NCBI GenBank assembly: GCA_017479985.1
Contig: JAFVBL010000023.1
Location: forward strand, 1-33,909
DNA length: 33,909 nucleotides
Reading direction: 5' to 3'
Origin: Alphaproteobacteria bacterium
GTDB taxonomy: Bacteria > Pseudomonadota > Alphaproteobacteria > RF32 > CAG-239
A program made the translations under genes and the position numbers. This document shows, in pieces, positions 1-9,600 of this stretch (positions are counted from its first letter, which is position 1; each line of letters begins with the position of its first letter). The notes under the pieces are model-generated. The model saw only the letters and a program-made list of their open reading frames with translations. It was not told where the DNA came from and made no database searches.

Positions 1-2
1 AA

Positions 3-3000
3 TATAAGACGTCCGAGTGGCGCCGGTTCTGGGCCGGAGTTGCGGTCTGTACGGGCTTTGTCTGTGCGGCCTTCAGCCCGAGCTACGGGTCGGTCTGTCT
101 GCTTGGAGATGAAGGGTGTATCGGTGATCCGACATATTCTTCAGTACCGGCTTTGCCGCAGTGCGACGACTCCGTATATGTTGATTGTTCAAATGACAGC
201 GTTATTCAAGAGCATCTCAACAACGGCGAAGGTTGTCGTGAAGTGTATTACTGTCCGGGAAAATGTTATTGCGAACCGCTGGACTGTCAAGGTATGGGAT
301 ATACCCTTCCGGGGTCTGCCGATGTCAATAAATGGCCGAATGCGTATCGCAAGACTTTACCAAACGGTACCGAGGTGAACAACACAGATACCTATACTTG
401 TGAAGTCTGTACGATTAAAGGACAGAAAAGAATGCAAAACGGCATATATTACTGGAAATGCAACAGTAAAATTATATGCCCGAATGAAGAAGATACGGCG
501 CATCTGATTCCGAAGGGGAAAACAGCTTTAACAGTCAAAGCCGACTTAAAAGCGGCCTGTGAAGCTGACGACAATGTTTTCATAGAAGGCAGTTCCAAAA
601 ATTCAAATTATGTTTGCGGACACTGCGGTCCGGATCCGCGAATCTGTATCCGCGGCGGTGTGCCGGAAGATGATATTCCGGAAGGTTGCTATGAATCTTG
701 TACACCGACCAATGAAACCTACACCAAAGGCGGCGAAACAAAACGATGCTGTCATTTCTTGCCGATGGAAGGTTGGGACAGAGATCCGAAAGTCGGTGAG
801 ATACAGCCGCAAGAAGCAACAGGTTACCATCGTCCGGAATGGGATGATACCTGCTACACGCCGTCCGTTGAACGCACGGCAGCCGACGGTAAAATCTGTT
901 ACAAGCAGTTTGTTATGAATGCGGATTGTGAAGCGCGTCACGGCTGCAAAGTTAAAATCAATGAAGAAGATGATACCGAATTAGCAACCACAACGTGGCA
1001 ATATGCCGGCTATATGGCCGACGTTGTTGCTGCAAGAGCAGCAAACAATCCGGATCTATTACATCAGGCACAGCAGGCATTGTATGAAAACGGACAACAC
1101 GATTGTTCCGGTTTTGTTTGGAATGATCGTTTGGGGAATCCGCAGCGCGAACAAGATAAATGTTCGTGCGCGGTTAAACCTTGTCCGGAAGGCTCAGCAA
1201 CAGAGGCGAATCGTCCGCTGACGGAAATGGTTGATGGTGTAGAACAAAACGTATGTTATGAAAATGACGACTTTGTCGGTTGGTCCGGCACGGAAGTCTG
1301 CCTGAACAGCAAACGCAAAAGCCGCGATTGCGAAGAAGGCTGGACGTTTGATGTCGAAACCTGTCAATGTTTGCCGCTAGATTGTCCTGAGGCAAGCTCC
1401 GAAGGTGTTTGGGATATTTATTCATTTACGTTGGATGGCGCCGGTAATAAGGTTTATAATAAAGATTCTCAAGGCAATCAGATATTTATGACTGGTGTAG
1501 AATCCTGCGGCGACCCGAGTTTGGGCGGCGCCGGTTGGGATTTCAGCTGGACGGATGTTTCCGGTAAAGAACGTCTGAAAGCTCTTTTGCAAGAGGATGG
1601 AACATACGATTTATCGCACAAGTGCGGACGTTGCAAAATGAAACAATGTCCTGATGGAACAGAGCTTGACGGCGATCATTTGATGCAAGAACTAGTTGAC
1701 GGCGTTAAGCAGAATATCTGCTATGTCAGCGATGAAATTGCAGCCTATGCCGGAGATGAAGCTTGTTACGGCACTGAGCGTAAGAGCCGCGATTGCGAAG
1801 AAGGCTGGACGTTTGATGTTGATACCTGTCAATGTCTGCCAATGGGCTGCCCAACAGATGAAACTGACGGTATTTGGGATGTATATTCGTTTAAGTTGGA
1901 TGCTACCGGCAACAAGATATATAACACAGATACCGAAGGCAATAAAATATTTATGACCGGTGTAGAAACCTGCGGCGACCCAAGTTTAAGCGGCGCAGGT
2001 TGGGATTTCAGCTGGACAGATGCTTCCGGTAAGGAGCATTTGACAGCGTTGGAACAAGCGGACGGCACATACGATACATCGCATAAATGCGGACGCTGTA
2101 AGGCTAAAACGTGTCCTGAAGAGGCAATGAAAGGCTCTGAGTGCGCGATTGATGAAAAGGAACTGGATGTTTATGAATATAACGGCATGGAGATGTATGC
2201 CGGAGACGAACGGTGTTATTATTGCGCCAAATGCTATGATATTGAGAACATTCAGGAAGAATGCAAAGCCGAGATTATCGGTCGGAAACTCAAAACGTGC
2301 TATTCCGAAGACGGGTCGATTATTCCGGATACAACGGCCAAAGCGTGTCGCTGTGATGATAAAACATATTACGAGCGCTGCTGGTCGATTGAAAAATCGG
2401 AATGGTGCGATTTGGGAGATGAGTTAGAGGGGTGTTATGAAGTTCGAATGACAACCTCAGAATATAACTCTGCAAAAAGCTATCCGCAGAACTCCCTGAG
2501 TTGGGGTTATGGTCGGTATGTTGTTGCGCCGAAATGTAGCTACGCTGACGACCATCAATATGCCGGCAACTCCGTGGTTTATGTTGCAGATTGTACCGTT
2601 GAAAAAGATTGCGCCGGCAATCCGGGACGTGCGTATAAGAAAAAGCCATGTGACGTTTATGGCGGTTCAGGAGAAACAACTTGTGGCGGCAAAAAATATT
2701 ACACAACATGCTATGAGTGCGATGCTTCTAAACATTCAATTGAATATGATAACAACGGGTGTGGTAAAGGCTTCTACACTAGCACTTCATACTCTAACGG
2801 TTATGATGCCTCAAAGATTAACTTTTCTGGAGATTCTAAAGACTACAAATATGGTGCGGGATATTATGTTGTCGGCTATACCTGTGAAGTACCAGAAAAC
2901 GGAAAACGATATTATCACATGGCTGAGTGTACGGTTGAAAAGGACTGCTCGGGCAAGCCGGGATTGGCTTATAATACTGAACGCGATGCGGCGATGAAAA

Positions 3001-3866
3001 CATGTAAGGGAGATATCGGAGTGCGCTTAGATAAAGATGGTAATATCACATCTACTGAGGGTGTTTCGTGCGGCGGTTACAAATATTTTGACGATTGCTC
3101 GGAAGAAAAATGCCTTGAAGACACTATCGATAACGATAGCAACGGATGCGATAGCACTTATCGAAGTGGTCAGGAATATAGCTGGGGACCGACATCTCAT
3201 CCAACAACGCGTTATCATGAAGGTCGTTCGGAACACTATACCGTGAAGAAGAAATGCACGCTGAACTCGGGACGTTATGAATACTATGAGGCACGATGTG
3301 ATCAGGACGAGAAAGACTGCGCCGGCAAAGATGCGCCAAGGAAAGGATATGTGCGATCGAGCACTGGCGGAAACTGGTGCGGAAATGCGTATTGGAAAGA
3401 ACCAGGTACCGGTACCGGTACAACCTGTGACGTCTCCGGCTCCGCACCAACAAATTGCGAAAAGATAACTTCTTCATCAACGGCGTTGTCTGTAGGTGAT
3501 GCAGATCCGAACAATTCCGGATATTACATTGCGGCATCCAAATGTTCAGACAGTAGCACGTATGTGTATTATTCGGCCGCTTGCGTACGCTCGACCAATG
3601 ACTGCGCCGGCAATCAGTCGGCACTGCAGAAAGCCGGTCTGTCGACGCCGCAGAATTGTAAGTCAAAAGGACTGAAATATAACGGTACGCCGGTTATGTG
3701 CGGCGGCAATGCTTATACCGATACTTGCTTGCAGGAATGCGGCTATGTTTGGACAAAGGAAACTTGTGATGCAAAGAACGGATCGTTTACAGCCAAGTGC
3801 AATAACGGTACAAACGGTTCTTGCACCATCGATAACGTTGAATATATGACGGAGCTTGGATATTAG
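3..3866 (+). CDS. Giant cysteine-rich secreted repeat protein, 5' end outside the window
   Basis: The reading frame is open from the first bases of the window to the TAG at 3864-3866, so at least 1287 residues are visible and the start lies upstream. A TTG at 153 could be read as a start, but the frame continues before it and encodes a hydrophobic stretch (about 35-110) followed by Ser/Tyr/Gly, which looks like a signal peptide or membrane anchor. I count about 94 cysteines, many in CxC, CxxC and CGG settings, with many Asp, Tyr and Gly: an extracellular, disulfide-rich profile. Two internal repeat families are visible: two exact-length 155-residue units, then about four looser C-terminal units. 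A short GGTACC tandem at 3405-3421 encodes a Gly-Thr linker. No enzymatic motif is seen. I recognise no named family. It may be a surface or adhesin-like protein (inference). Confidence 0.85.
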   Translation, partial: YKTSEWRRFWAGVAVCTGFVCAAFSPSYGSVCLLGDEGCIGDPTYSSVPALPQCDDSVYVDCSNDSVIQEHLNNGEGCREVYYCPGKCYCEPLDCQGMGYTLPGSADVNKWPNAYRKTLPNGTEVNNTDTYTCEVCTIKGQKRMQNGIYYWKCNSKIICPNEEDTAHLIPKGKTALTVKADLKAACEADDNVFIEGSSKNSNYVCGHCGPDPRICIRGGVPEDDIPEGCYESCTPTNETYTKGGETKRCCHFLPMEGWDRDPKVGEIQPQEATGYHRPEWDDTCYTPSVERTAADGKICYKQFVMNADCEARHGCKVKINEEDDTELATTTWQYAGYMADVVAARAANNPDLLHQAQQALYENGQHDCSGFVWNDRLGNPQREQDKCSCAVKPCPEGSATEANRPLTEMVDGVEQNVCYENDDFVGWSGTEVCLNSKRKSRDCEEGWTFDVETCQCLPLDCPEASSEGVWDIYSFTLDGAGNKVYNKDSQGNQIFMTGVESCGDPSLGGAGWDFSWTDVSGKERLKALLQEDGTYDLSHKCGRCKMKQCPDGTELDGDHLMQELVDGVKQNICYVSDEIAAYAGDEACYGTERKSRDCEEGWTFDVDTCQCLPMGCPTDETDGIWDVYSFKLDATGNKIYNTDTEGNKIFMTGVETCGDPSLSGAGWDFSWTDASGKEHLTALEQADGTYDTSHKCGRCKAKTCPEEAMKGSECAIDEKELDVYEYNGMEMYAGDERCYYCAKCYDIENIQEECKAEIIGRKLKTCYSEDGSIIPDTTAKACRCDDKTYYERCWSIEKSEWCDLGDELEGCYEVRMTTSEYNSAKSYPQNSLSWGYGRYVVAPKCSYADDHQYAGNSVVYVADCTVEKDCAGNPGRAYKKKPCDVYGGSGETTCGGKKYYTTCYECDASKHSIEYDNNGCGKGFYTSTSYSNGYDASKINFSGDSKDYKYGAGYYVVGYTCEVPENGKRYYHMAECTVEKDCSGKPGLAYNTERDAAMKTCKGDIGVRLDKDGNITSTEGVSCGGYKYFDDCSEEKCLEDTIDNDSNGCDSTYRSGQEYSWGPTSHPTTRYHEGRSEHYTVKKKCTLNSGRYEYYEARCDQDEKDCAGKDAPRKGYVRSSTGGNWCGNAYWKEPGTGTGTTCDVSGSAPTNCEKITSSSTALSVGDADPNNSGYYIAASKCSDSSTYVYYSAACVRSTNDCAGNQSALQKAGLSTPQNCKSKGLKYNGTPVMCGGNAYTDTCLQECGYVWTKETCDAKNGSFTAKCNNGTNGSCTIDNVEYMTELGY
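1182..2111 (+). repeat. Two tandem in-frame 465-bp units inside the Cys-rich gene
   Basis: Units 1182-1646 and 1647-2111 are each exactly 465 bp (155 residues) and align without gaps. Each starts at a CP(E/D)G motif and shares RKSRDCEEGWTFDV, TCQCLP, FMTGVE(S/T)CGDPSL, GAGWDFSWTD and SHKCGRCK. Cysteine positions are conserved. The first 45 or so residues differ much more than the remaining 110. A third unit seems to start at 2112 (CPEE, then YAGDERC) but diverges soon afterwards. Confidence 0.92.
2430..3760 (+). repeat. Four degenerate C-terminal Cys-rich modules
   Basis: A motif D-C-(A/S)-G-(N/K) recurs with its Asp codon at 2607, 2943, 3315 and 3600, that is at spacings of 336, 372 and 285 bp. 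Each is preceded by a Tyr-rich strand ending in a Cys (VADC, MAEC, EARC, SAAC). Three of the four are followed by a CGG(K/Y/N)..Y..(T/D)C motif; the third has CGNAYW. This is a module family distinct from the 155-residue units, with variable linkers. Confidence 0.75.
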
Positions 3867-3881
3867 CACCATTGTCCGGCA

Positions 3882-3902
3882 GAGGCGGCTTTTCGCCGCC
3901 TC
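3882..3902 (+). terminator. GC-rich hairpin just after the Cys-rich gene
   Basis: A perfect 8-bp stem, GAGGCGGC (3882-3889) with GCCGCCTC (3895-3902) around a 5-base loop, begins 15 bp after the stop codon. No T tract follows, so it is either a weak terminator or an mRNA 3'-end stabilising structure. Confidence 0.5.
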
Positions 3903-4067
3903 GCTAAGACCGCAATGTTGCTTTCTTCTGTACAATATCGTTATGTATATCACTCCTATAAGATATAACTGTTCGATGTTGATTTGTTTATGTGTTGTTT
4001 AATAAGGAGGTTTTGAAAACAGTAACAGTTCACTTATATACATAAATATTCAAAAACAAAAAGGGGC

Positions 4068-4089
4068 GGTGGATTTATCCGCCATTTTT
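4068..4089 (+). terminator. Rho-independent terminator
   Basis: The stem GGTGGA/TCCGCC (one G-T pair, loop TTTA) is followed by ATTTTT. It ends a short stretch (3903-4067) that holds only two mini reading frames: ATG at 3976 (8 codons), and an AAGGAGG at 4004-4010 followed by a TTG-led 10-codon frame. No convincing gene is seen in that stretch. Confidence 0.6.
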
Positions 4090-4123
4090 GTAGGGCCTGA
4101 AATAAAGCATATCATTAACCACA

Positions 4124-4165
4124 CAAAAATCCCCGAAAGCCGACGTATGGACGACTATCGGGGAT
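4124..4165 (-). terminator. Minus-strand terminator downstream of recG
   Basis: The perfect 8-bp arms ATCCCCGA (4129-4136) and TCGGGGAT (4158-4165) enclose a 21-base loop. Read on the minus strand, the hairpin runs into TTTTTGTG. It lies just past the stop of the small 4170-4334 ORF and would end transcription coming from recG. Confidence 0.7.
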
Positions 4166-4169
4166 AATT

Positions 4170-4334
4170 TCACGCTTTGGCATTATGATATAAGTCATAC
4201 AGAGCGACCAATTCGGGCGAGGCGGTTTTGCGGAAATCCGGTTCCGCATCGCGGAAGAATCTGCGCTGCGCAAAGGTCAGATGCCTTGACTTGCCGACGC
4301 GCCGCACTGCGGAAGGTATGAATGACTTCATCAT
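4170..4334 (-). CDS. Possible 54-residue basic protein of unknown function
   Basis: A minus-strand frame starts with two adjacent ATG codons (4334 and 4331) and ends with TGA at 4170-4172, a few bases before the terminator hairpin. The product begins MMKSFIPSAVRRVGK and ends ALYDLYHNAKA: a basic N-terminal half, then an acidic, aromatic, helical-looking C-terminal half. An in-frame ATG at 4346 would add four residues. Position and composition favour a real gene co-transcribed after recG. Against it, I see no clear Shine-Dalgarno sequence, and the region upstream holds a fragment of a dispersed repeat. I do not recognise the protein. Confidence 0.4.
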   Translation of the reverse strand: MMKSFIPSAVRRVGKSRHLTFAQRRFFRDAEPDFRKTASPELVALYDLYHNAKA

Positions 4335-4354
4335 TCGACAGTACATTGTATGGC

Positions 4355-4382
4355 GGGAGATTCTTCGGCTTCGCCTCAGAAA
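4355..4382. repeat. Half-copy of a dispersed inverted-repeat element
   Basis: GGGAGATTCTTC followed by a small CGGCTTCGCC-type hairpin and CTCAGA resembles the right arm of the element at 10907-11000 (GGAGATTCTTC ... TCAGAAT). The left arm is missing here. Confidence 0.5.
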
Positions 4383-4439
4383 AACTTACTGTATTTTTAA
4401 CAATTTTGTTAAATAGAGAACTTATTGATTATCGCCGCT

Positions 4440-6521
4440 TTATCCCGCTTTGTATGTCTGAATCACCTCGTCTTGTTCAAACAGGTAGAGTAGGATGCGG
4501 AGGGCTTGTCCGCGCGGTGTTTGCAAGTTCGGGTCTTGCCGTAACCAAAGCGCCGCATCTTTGCTCGCCGTCAAGAGTAAATCACCGTGCACACTCAAAT
4601 CTGCCACCTTAAAATTATTGAATCCTGACTGCCGCGTACCCAAAACTTCGCCGCCGCCGCGCAATTTCAAATCTTCTTCGGCAATTAAAAAACCGTCTTC
4701 GGTTGCTTTCATTGTATTCAACCGTTCCCGCGAAACATTGCTCAGCGGATAACCATACATCAAAACGCAGCTTCCGGCCTCGGAACCGCGTTTAATCCGG
4801 CCGCGCAGCTGATGTAATTGCGCCAATCCGAAGCGCTCGGCGTGCTCAATAATCATAACCGTAGCGCGCGGCACATTAACACCGACTTCTATCACGGTGG
4901 TGGAAACAAGGAGTTTGAGATGACCTAACTTAAATTCTTCCATCACGGCGTTTTTTTCGGCTTCTTTCATTTTGCCGTGAATAAGTCCGACGTCTGTACC
5001 AAAGATTTGTTGCAAACTTTCAAAACGTTCGGTGGCGGCGGAAAGGTCGATTTTTTCGGACTCCTCAACAAGCGGACATACCCAATAAGCCTGTGTTCCG
5101 GTTTGTAATTTTCGCACCAATGCCTCGACCACATTGTTGATTTTACTCAAAGGCATAACAGTGGTTGTTACCGGTTTGCGTCCTGCCGGCAGTTCATCGA
5201 TTTTGGAATATTCCATATCGCCGAATTGCGTTAAGACGAGTGTGCGCGGAATGGGTGTAGCCGTCATCACAAGCACATCACAGAGATTGCCTTTTTGCGA
5301 TAAGCTGAGCCGTTGTTTAACGCCGAAGCGGTGTTGTTCGTCCACAATCGCATACGCCAAATCTTTGAACACCACATCTTCGGTAAACAGGGCGTGTGTG
5401 CCGATGAGAATATCAATATTGCCGTTTGCCAATTCTTCCAAAAGCAGTTTGCGTGTCTTACCCTTGATATTGCCGGTCAACAGTGCAGTTTTTATGCCGA
5501 TTTTGTCGCACAATTCGGTGATGCTTTCGGCGTGTTGTTCGGCCAAAATCTCAGTCGGAGCCATAATTGCCGCCTGATGACCGCATTCAACCGCATTGAG
5601 CATTGTCATTAACGCCACAATCGTTTTGCCGCTGCCGACATCGCCTTGTAACAAACGCGACATTCGATAATCGCTGAATAAATCGCTTTCGATTTCGGCA
5701 ATCACGCGCTGTTGTGCATTGGTCAGCGCAAACGGCAAAACCGCGCGCAGTTTTTCTTTGAGTACACCATTATTGGCAAGCGAGCGTCCTTTCTGTTTTT
5801 TCAAGCGGCCGCGCACAATCGCGAGTGAAAGCTGATTAGCCAACAGTTCATCGTATGCCAGACGGCGCCGTACCGGCGTATTCGGCTCAAGCTCGGCAAG
5901 TGTCTGCGGGTGGTGCGCTTGCCACAGAGATTCTTTAAAACTTAACCATTTTTGTTGCGTCAAAAAATGTTCGTCAAGCCACTCCGGCAAGTTTGGCACA
6001 CGTTCAAATGCCTGCATAATCTGGCGATTCAGCATTTTGTTGGTCACACCGGCCGTCAGCGGATAAATCGTTTCAATCAGAGGCATTTGCTCCGGCTTGG
6101 CGGCATCGACAACATAGTCGGGGTGGCTCATTTGCAGACTGCCGTTGAATATCTCGATTTTGCCGCTGATAATTTTTTCTGCCCCCACCGGAAATTGCTT
6201 AACGATACTGTCGCCGAAAACTTTGAAAAATACCAGAATCAACTGGTCTGTTCCGTCTTCAACCGCAATACGATACGGATGTTTTTTTGTTTTGGGCGGT
6301 GCGTGTTCAACAATACGAACTTTGCCGGTCCAGATTCTGCCGTCAACGGCTTGCGCCAAAGGTACATTACAGCGCCGATCAACCAATCCGCTCGGCAAAT
6401 GCCATAACAAATCAACAACTTTATTGCCGCAAAGATTTTCCAGCAAAGCACGATAGCGGCTGCCGACACCGGTCAGGGTATCAATCTGGGCGAAAAGCGG
6501 ATATAAAATACTCGGGCGCAT
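4440..6521 (-). CDS. recG: ATP-dependent DNA helicase RecG
   Basis: RecG is a monomeric superfamily 2 helicase that reverses stalled replication forks and branch-migrates Holliday junctions. From the ATG at 6521 the product is 693 residues, the same length as the E. coli protein. I prefer this start to the in-frame one at 6560, which would overlap the divergent promoter. The N-terminal wedge/OB region (about 1-240) includes the LTGVG signature near residue 16. Walker A GDVGSGKT is at 293-300, the DEQH box at 394-397, TATPIPRT at 420-427, and the C-terminal ARATEDGF-like and RGGGEVLGTRQSG segments follow. Odd point: motif VI reads QLRGRIKRG (571-579), with Lys577 where a glycine is expected. 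The gene diverges from mfd; no partner gene precedes it on its strand. Confidence 0.97.
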   Translation of the reverse strand: MRPSILYPLFAQIDTLTGVGSRYRALLENLCGNKVVDLLWHLPSGLVDRRCNVPLAQAVDGRIWTGKVRIVEHAPPKTKKHPYRIAVEDGTDQLILVFFKVFGDSIVKQFPVGAEKIISGKIEIFNGSLQMSHPDYVVDAAKPEQMPLIETIYPLTAGVTNKMLNRQIMQAFERVPNLPEWLDEHFLTQQKWLSFKESLWQAHHPQTLAELEPNTPVRRRLAYDELLANQLSLAIVRGRLKKQKGRSLANNGVLKEKLRAVLPFALTNAQQRVIAEIESDLFSDYRMSRLLQGDVGSGKTIVALMTMLNAVECGHQAAIMAPTEILAEQHAESITELCDKIGIKTALLTGNIKGKTRKLLLEELANGNIDILIGTHALFTEDVVFKDLAYAIVDEQHRFGVKQRLSLSQKGNLCDVLVMTATPIPRTLVLTQFGDMEYSKIDELPAGRKPVTTTVMPLSKINNVVEALVRKLQTGTQAYWVCPLVEESEKIDLSAATERFESLQQIFGTDVGLIHGKMKEAEKNAVMEEFKLGHLKLLVSTTVIEVGVNVPRATVMIIEHAERFGLAQLHQLRGRIKRGSEAGSCVLMYGYPLSNVSRERLNTMKATEDGFLIAEEDLKLRGGGEVLGTRQSGFNNFKVADLSVHGDLLLTASKDAALWLRQDPNLQTPRGQALRILLYLFEQDEVIQTYKAG

Positions 6522-6542
6522 GTTGATTATTCTTCTTTTTTG

Positions 6543-6575
6543 TTGCGATAATATTTGCATTGTATATATTCAAAA
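6543..6575. promoter_or_regulatory. Overlapping divergent promoters between recG and mfd
   Basis: Plus strand: TTGCGA (6543-6548), a 16-bp spacer and TATATT (6565-6570), reading towards mfd at 6603. Minus strand: TTTTGA (6575-6570), a 16-bp spacer and TATTAT (6553-6548), reading towards recG at 6521. The two sets of boxes overlap, so the two repair genes may compete for polymerase. Confidence 0.5.
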
Positions 6576-6602
6576 CAAGTTTGTAAATCGGAAAGAAAAG
6601 AT

Positions 6603-9600
6603 ATGCAACAGGATTTTAACGCATTGTGCGACAAAACAATAACTGCGGTCTGCGACGGTTATGAGCCGTTTGTGTTGGCTAAGATGGCAACAAAAGAATG
6701 TCCGCTTCTGTATATAGCTTCGGATGGTAATTCGTTGGCACAAACGGCATCAATGCTGCGGTTGACGCATCCGGAGTTTGCGGTATTGGAATTTCCGGCG
6801 TGGGATACCGTACCGTACGACCGTGTGTCGCCCAATTCAAGCGTGTCGGCAAAACGTATAGCCACGCTGTCGCAGTTGATATTCGGCGAATTTAAACAGC
6901 CTTTGGTGATTATCACGAGTTTAGGAGCGGTATTGCAAAAATTGCCGCCGGCAAAAATCTTTCGCAATGCACAGAAAAAAATTACGGTCGGCAATACGCT
7001 GAATTTTGATGATTTTCTTCATTATATCTCAATTAACGGTTATACGCGGGCAGAGCAGGTGATGGAAGCAGGAGAATATGCGGTGCGCGGTGATATTGTC
7101 GATATTTTTCCGAGCGGTGCGGAATATCCGTTGCGTATAGATTTGTTTGATGATGAGATTGAGCGTCTGCGCTTTTTTGATGCTGTTTCGCAACGCACGA
7201 TAGGTGAGCTGAAAGAATATGATTTTCAGGTGGCGGGTGAAGTGGTTTTAGATGCTCGTACCATTCGCAGTTTTCGTGAGAAATACCGCGAATTTTTCGG
7301 TGCGGACGGTATGAAAGACGAAATGTACGAGGCAATTTCGGAGGGTCGTAAATACATCGGTATGGAAAATTGGTTGCCTCTGTTTTATGATGATGTACTG
7401 CCGACATTGTTTGATTATGTGCCGAATGCGGCGGTGGCGGTCGGGCGCAATGTTGATGAAGCGCTCAAATCCAAAACGGAAGGAATAGCCGACTACTATA
7501 CGGCGCGGCTTGAAGCTCTGAGTATGCGCAAAGGCAAGCTCGAAGATGAGGCTTATCGTCCGGTACCGCCGGAAATGCTGTATTTAACCGCCGATGAATT
7601 TATGCTTAAATTGCACGATAAAAAAGCTGCCGTTTTCAGTGCGCTTGTCGCACCGGCAGATAAGAATACGGTTGATATGCAAACCGTTCCGGGACGCGAT
7701 TTTGCACACGCCAAAAATGTCAACGGTGCGGCGGTATATGCCGAACTGAAGAATTATCTCAATGAAAACGGTAAGCTCAAACGCATTGTTTGTTGTTATG
7801 CCGAAGGTTCGCGTGAACGTTTGCTGAATTTGATGACGGAACACGGAATTAAAGATGTTGTTTCGGTACAAGATTGGGCGCAGGCGGAAAAACTTGCGGC
7901 AGCCAAGAAAATACCTCTGGTATTGGCAGATTTGGCGCACGGTTTCCGCGATAAGGAATTGTGTCTGATTTCGGAACAAGATATTTTGGGTGAACGGCAG
8001 CGGCGTAAGGCTAAAAAAGTAACCTCAAAAGATTTTATTGCCGATGTGTCGTCGCTGGCAGTCGGTGAATTGGTGGTACACATCGAACACGGTATCGGAC
8101 GCTTTATGGGGTTGGAAAATATAGTTGCCGGCGGTGCGCCGCACGATTGTCTCAAAATAGTGTTTGCGCACGATGATAAATTATTTGTGCCGGTTGAAAA
8201 TATTGATGTGCTGTCACGCTACGGGTCCGATGATGAAAATGTTCAACTTGATGTTTTGGGCGGTGCGGCTTGGCAAGCCAAAAAGGCCAAAGTCAAAGAA
8301 AAAATCAAGGATATTGCCGAAAAGCTGATTAAAATAGCCGCCGAACGCCACCTTAAAACTGCCGAATGTTTTGTAACACAGGGCGGTGTTTATGATGAAT
8401 TTTGCTCTAAGTTTCCGTTTAGCGAAACCGATGACCAGTTGCACGCCATTCAAGATGTGTTGGCAGATTTGGGCGCCGGTGAACCGATGGACAGACTGGT
8501 ATGCGGCGATGTCGGTTTCGGCAAAACCGAAGTGGCGCTCAGGGCGGCATTTACGGTGGCAATGTCGGGAGCTCAGGTAGCACTGATTGTGCCGACAACA
8601 TTGCTTGCACGGCAACATTATCTGAACTTTGCCGAACGTATGCAAGGGTTTCCGCTTAAGGTACGGATGCTTTCACGTTTGACGACCGCCAAAGAAACGC
8701 GCGAAACCAAAGAAGGCTTAAAATCGGGCGCCGTGGATATAGTAATCGGTACGCACGCGCTCTTAGCCAAGGATATTGCGTTTTCGGATTTGGGGTTGTT
8801 GATTATCGATGAGGAGCAGCATTTCGGGGTAGCGCACAAAGAAAAGCTCAAAGCCTTAAAATCCGATGTGCACGTGCTGACATTGAGTGCCACACCGATA
8901 CCGCGCACATTGCAACTTTCGCTGACCGGTGTCAAGCAACTCAGTATTATTGCCACACCGCCCGTGGATAGATTGGCGGCACGCACGTTTGTGATGCCGT
9001 TTGATGCGGTGATGATAAAAGAGGCTATTTATCGTGAGAAATTCCGCGGCGGTCAGACGTTTTTTGTATGTCCGCGCGTGTCGGATATTCCGCAGATGGA
9101 AAAGACGCTGCACACATTGGTTCCTGATGTGAAAATTGCCGTGGCGCACGGACAAATGCCGGCAAAACAGCTTGAAGATATTATCGGTGCGTTTGCCGAC
9201 GGGCAATACGATGTGTTGCTTTCTACGACGATTATTGAATCCGGTATTGATATGCCGCGCGTCAACACAATGATTATTCATCGTGCCGATATGTTCGGTT
9301 TGGCACAATTATATCAATTGCGCGGCAGAATAGGACGCTCGAAAATCCGCGGTTATTGCTATTTTACCGTTCCGCCGAAAAAGAAACTCAATGCGGTGGC
9401 AGAAAAGCGGCTTAATATTTTGCAAGCGCTTGATACGCTCGGGGCCGGATTTTCGCTCGCCAGTCACGATATGGATATTCGCGGCTCCGGTAATGTGTTG
9501 GGAACAGAACAGTCGGGACATATCAAAGATGTCGGTATTGCACTTTATCATCAAATGCTGGACGAGGAAATTCAGCGACAGAAAGCCGGTCACGATGAAC

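Noticed and set aside
1182-2111. CRISPR-like repeats
   Set aside because: The units are long, in frame and coding, with no short repeat-spacer pattern anywhere in the window.
4228-4416. 62-codon plus-strand frame
   Set aside because: Composition is arginine-rich and erratic, no ribosome site; the opposite-strand 54-codon frame is more protein-like.
6555-6602. Upstream TTG start for Mfd
   Set aside because: It lies inside the divergent promoter, and the ATG at 6603 has a good ribosome-binding site.
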